DNA of 64,000 bases, taken from NCBI GenBank assembly GCA_027920525.1, contig CP115858.1, positions 744,001-808,000 on the forward strand, given 5' to 3'. Both the position numbers and the translations under genes were made by a program. Shown piece after piece: positions 62,137 to 64,000 of the stretch (position 1 is the stretch's first letter; every line of letters begins with the position of its first letter). Origin of the DNA: Chryseobacterium daecheongense (lineage in GTDB: Bacteria > Bacteroidota > Bacteroidia > Flavobacteriales > Weeksellaceae). Below the pieces are notes generated by a model. That model did not search any database. It worked only from the letters and a program-made list of their open reading frames with translations, and was not told the DNA's origin.

Positions 62137-63525
62137 ATGAAAATTTTAGAAAATGTAATTGCCAACAGAAGCCTCTCTTTTATAGAGGCTTCCAGTGGCA
62201 AAAGTGTTCCGGTAGGAACATTGTACCGGTCATTAGGCCTGAATCCTGTAGAAAAAGGATTGATTTTTTTATACAATGACAATCAGCTGTCCAGTATTGA
62301 AGTTTTACTGAACTTCTATGGTACGGCTCATGCCATTGCAATTCTGGGACAAAAGCTTCACCCGGACTTCAAAGAACGCCTGGAAGTAGAATACCGTCCG
62401 AAATACATCTTTGATCCGTCACGGGAAGAGCTTCAGGGATATTCATCCAGAGAATTCTCAGAAACCATTAAAATCTTTGTTAAAGAAGATTATAAACCGG
62501 AAGTTTCCATTCATCCGGATATTAAGATTCTTTTAAGCACCTCGGGAACAACAGGAGTTCCTAAGCTGGTTAAGCTTTCGGATGAGAGTCTTTATAAAAA
62601 TGCGGTGAGTATTCTGCAATATATGCCTATCCTGGAATCGGATGTAGTTCCGTTAAATGTCCCGATTAATTTCGTGTATGGTTTTTCGATTTTCACTACC
62701 AACTGTATGCGGGCAGGGAAAATAGTATGCACGGATAAAGATATTATGCAAAAGGCATTCTGGGATGAAATGGAAGAGTACGGATACAGTACACTGGGTG
62801 GCGTTCCATACCTTTATGAAAATCTGAACCGAATAGGCTTCTTCAGAAAAGACAGTAAAAGCCTACGATACATGACCCATACAGGAGGGGTGATCAACGG
62901 AGAACTTCGAAAAACGATCTTCAATTACTGTCATGAATTTGAAAAACAATTCTTTGCCCAATATGGACAGACAGAAGCCGGAGGAAGAATGGCTTACCTC
63001 AGTACCGATGGACTTCTTGAAGAAGAAACGTCTATTGGTAGCCCGGTACACGGCGCAAGCTTTGAGATCGATCCGGAAACAGATGAACTTCTTTTCTTCC
63101 ATGAAAGTATATGTGGAGGATATGCCAATACACTCCATGATCTTGCGTCTTATGAGCAACCCAAAGTGCTTCGTACAGGAGACACCGCCAGGAGAGGACA
63201 AAATGGACTGTATTATATTACAGGAAGAATAAAACGCATCATGAAGCTATTCGGAATTCGTCTCAACCTGGATGAGGTTGAATTTATTCTTAAAAATGAA
63301 CTGGAGGGAAACACATTTGTATGCCTTAATTCCAATGACAAAAAGATCATTGTATTATATGACAACAATGAAATTGATCCCCAAATTATCACTGAAACCA
63401 TAAAGAATAAATTACGCATCAATCCTCAATATGTACGCACGGAACATATAGAGACATTTCCATTATCCCAAAACGGCAAAATAAATTATCCCCTGTTACA
63501 AAACCTTCAGCATGAAAACATTTAG
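62137..63525 (+). CDS. AMP-forming acid:CoA/carrier ligase (adenylation enzyme)
   Basis: 462 aa of the ANL superfamily. The P-loop-like A3 motif is STSGTTGVPK at 134-143, followed by YGQTEAGGRMAYLS, the A7-type RTGDTARRGQNGLYYITGRIKRIMKLFG hinge (in parts) and the catalytic C-terminal Lys in PLSQNGKINY. It activates a carboxylic acid as acyl-AMP and loads it on the neighbouring carrier protein. The acid is unknown: a fumarate, crotonate or fatty acid cap would fit known Chryseobacterium siderophores. The 3' end overlaps the receptor gene by 14 nt. Confidence 0.88.
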   Translation: MKILENVIANRSLSFIEASSGKSVPVGTLYRSLGLNPVEKGLIFLYNDNQLSSIEVLLNFYGTAHAIAILGQKLHPDFKERLEVEYRPKYIFDPSREELQGYSSREFSETIKIFVKEDYKPEVSIHPDIKILLSTSGTTGVPKLVKLSDESLYKNAVSILQYMPILESDVVPLNVPINFVYGFSIFTTNCMRAGKIVCTDKDIMQKAFWDEMEEYGYSTLGGVPYLYENLNRIGFFRKDSKSLRYMTHTGGVINGELRKTIFNYCHEFEKQFFAQYGQTEAGGRMAYLSTDGLLEEETSIGSPVHGASFEIDPETDELLFFHESICGGYANTLHDLASYEQPKVLRTGDTARRGQNGLYYITGRIKRIMKLFGIRLNLDEVEFILKNELEGNTFVCLNSNDKKIIVLYDNNEIDPQIITETIKNKLRINPQYVRTEHIETFPLSQNGKINYPLLQNLQHENI

Positions 63526-64000
63526 AACCCTTATATTACTTTTACTTCTTGTCAGCTTTCCCGTAATTGTCTCTGCACAACAGAGCGAACGTGTCAACGG
63601 CAAGATCATGCTGTCTGATAAAGCACCGGTAAAAAACGCGCTTTTAAGACTAGTAAATACGCCTTATCAGGCAAAAACCAATAATTCAGGAGAATATTAT
63701 TTTGACAACGTGCCGCCTGGGGAGTATACTCTTCAGGTGGTTTTAAATGATATCGAACTCACACGTGAAACCATTCGTATTGAGAAAGATGTCTATGAAA
63801 TCCCGGTTATTTATACCGCGGTGGAGAACAATGTTATTGAAGGAATTACCGTATATGCTGTAAGCAGAAATAAATTTCTCGATAAGGACAGTACTTCAAT
63901 TGCTAAAATGCCGTTGAAAAACCTGGAAAATCCACAGATGTACACCAGCATCAATCAGCAGATCCTTAAAGAACAGCTTGTTTATGATGTTTCAGATGCC
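63512..64000 (+). CDS. TonB-dependent siderophore receptor (N-terminal part)
   Basis: The frame is open from the ATG at 63512 to the end of the window (163 codons). A signal peptide to about residue 24 (IVSAQQ) is followed by a carboxypeptidase-D-like beta domain (NGKIMLSDKAPVKNALLRL, NNSGEYYFDNVPPGEYTLQV), a TonB-box-like stretch and the start of a plug (KMPLKNLENPQMYTSINQQILKEQ). The plug opening is of the ferric-siderophore receptor type rather than SusC. It overlaps the ligase gene by 14 nt, so the receptor is co-translated with the biosynthesis genes. Confidence 0.85.
   Translation, partial: MKTFRTLILLLLLVSFPVIVSAQQSERVNGKIMLSDKAPVKNALLRLVNTPYQAKTNNSGEYYFDNVPPGEYTLQVVLNDIELTRETIRIEKDVYEIPVIYTAVENNVIEGITVYAVSRNKFLDKDSTSIAKMPLKNLENPQMYTSINQQILKEQLVYDVSDA

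Noticed and set aside
1..64000. Signs of a genomic island (integrase, tRNA attachment site, IS ends) around the polysaccharide or siderophore loci
   Set aside because: No integrase, transposase, tRNA or flanking direct repeat was found, and base composition looks similar to neighbours by eye.

Overview
The window looks like a chromosomal segment of a low-GC Bacteroidota, most likely a flavobacterium of the Chryseobacterium type (Weeksellaceae). The evidence is a SusC/SusD pair, a type IX secretion C-terminal signal, FISUMP and DUF296 proteins, promoter elements of the TTTG-N19-TAnnTTTG kind, few Shine-Dalgarno sites and AT-rich intergenic DNA. I saw no rRNA, tRNA, CRISPR array, insertion sequence or phage gene. 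Both ends cut a gene: a CPA1 Na+/H+ antiporter on the left and a TonB-dependent receptor on the right.

1-12.7 kb is a patchwork of small regulatory and stress-type units. It holds an AraC regulator with a nitrilase-family amidohydrolase, a Crp-like regulator with an F420-reductase-like NAD(P)-binding protein, and a TetR regulator beside a 28-bp operator-like palindrome and a three-gene membrane operon (4-TM protein, DUF3817, rhodanese). An AraJ-type MFS exporter, a nucleosidase, two MBL-fold hydrolases, a second Crp-like regulator with a PPC/DUF296 protein, a stand-alone LuxR-type HTH protein and a GNAT acetyltransferase follow.

12.7-18.5 kb is the four-gene ligase-associated DNA repair set: exonuclease, ATP-dependent ligase, DEXH helicase and PdeM phosphoesterase, read leftward. 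A 7-bp tandem repeat lies just before pdeM. 18.7-23.2 kb has two SDR units, a GlcG/HbpS protein and AraC regulators. One SDR has lost its catalytic segment by an in-frame deletion.

23.5-45.6 kb is a polysaccharide utilisation region for uronic-acid glycans, probably hyaluronan or unsulfated chondroitin plus mucin-type glycoprotein. The leftward operon encodes a secreted M60 mucinase, SusC, SusD, GH88 unsaturated glucuronyl hydrolase, PL8 lyase, GH2 and GH29. Next come KDG kinase and KDPG aldolase (leftward), then mannonate oxidoreductase, UxuA, UxaC and a hexuronate MFS transporter (rightward), and a LacI regulator. A 14/16-identical motif in two intergenic regions may be the LacI operator that ties these operons together.

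45.6-52.0 kb returns to single units: a second PPC protein, a 3-hydroxyisobutyrate dehydrogenase homologue, a chloramphenicol-acetyltransferase-like enzyme, an MFS transporter, a FrnE/DsbA-like oxidoreductase, an AraC regulator and an S41 peptidase lipoprotein.

52.1-64.0 kb is an NRPS-independent siderophore locus. It encodes a lysine-hydroxylase-type 2OG oxygenase, a PLP decarboxylase, an IucA/IucC-GNAT fusion, a lysine N-monooxygenase-type enzyme, a second IucA/IucC synthetase, a MATE exporter, an acyl carrier protein, an AMP-forming acid ligase and the start of a TonB receptor. The gene set fits a citrate siderophore with hydroxycadaverine arms, as in the chryseochelins. The carrier protein and ligase are an unusual addition that may supply the acyl cap.
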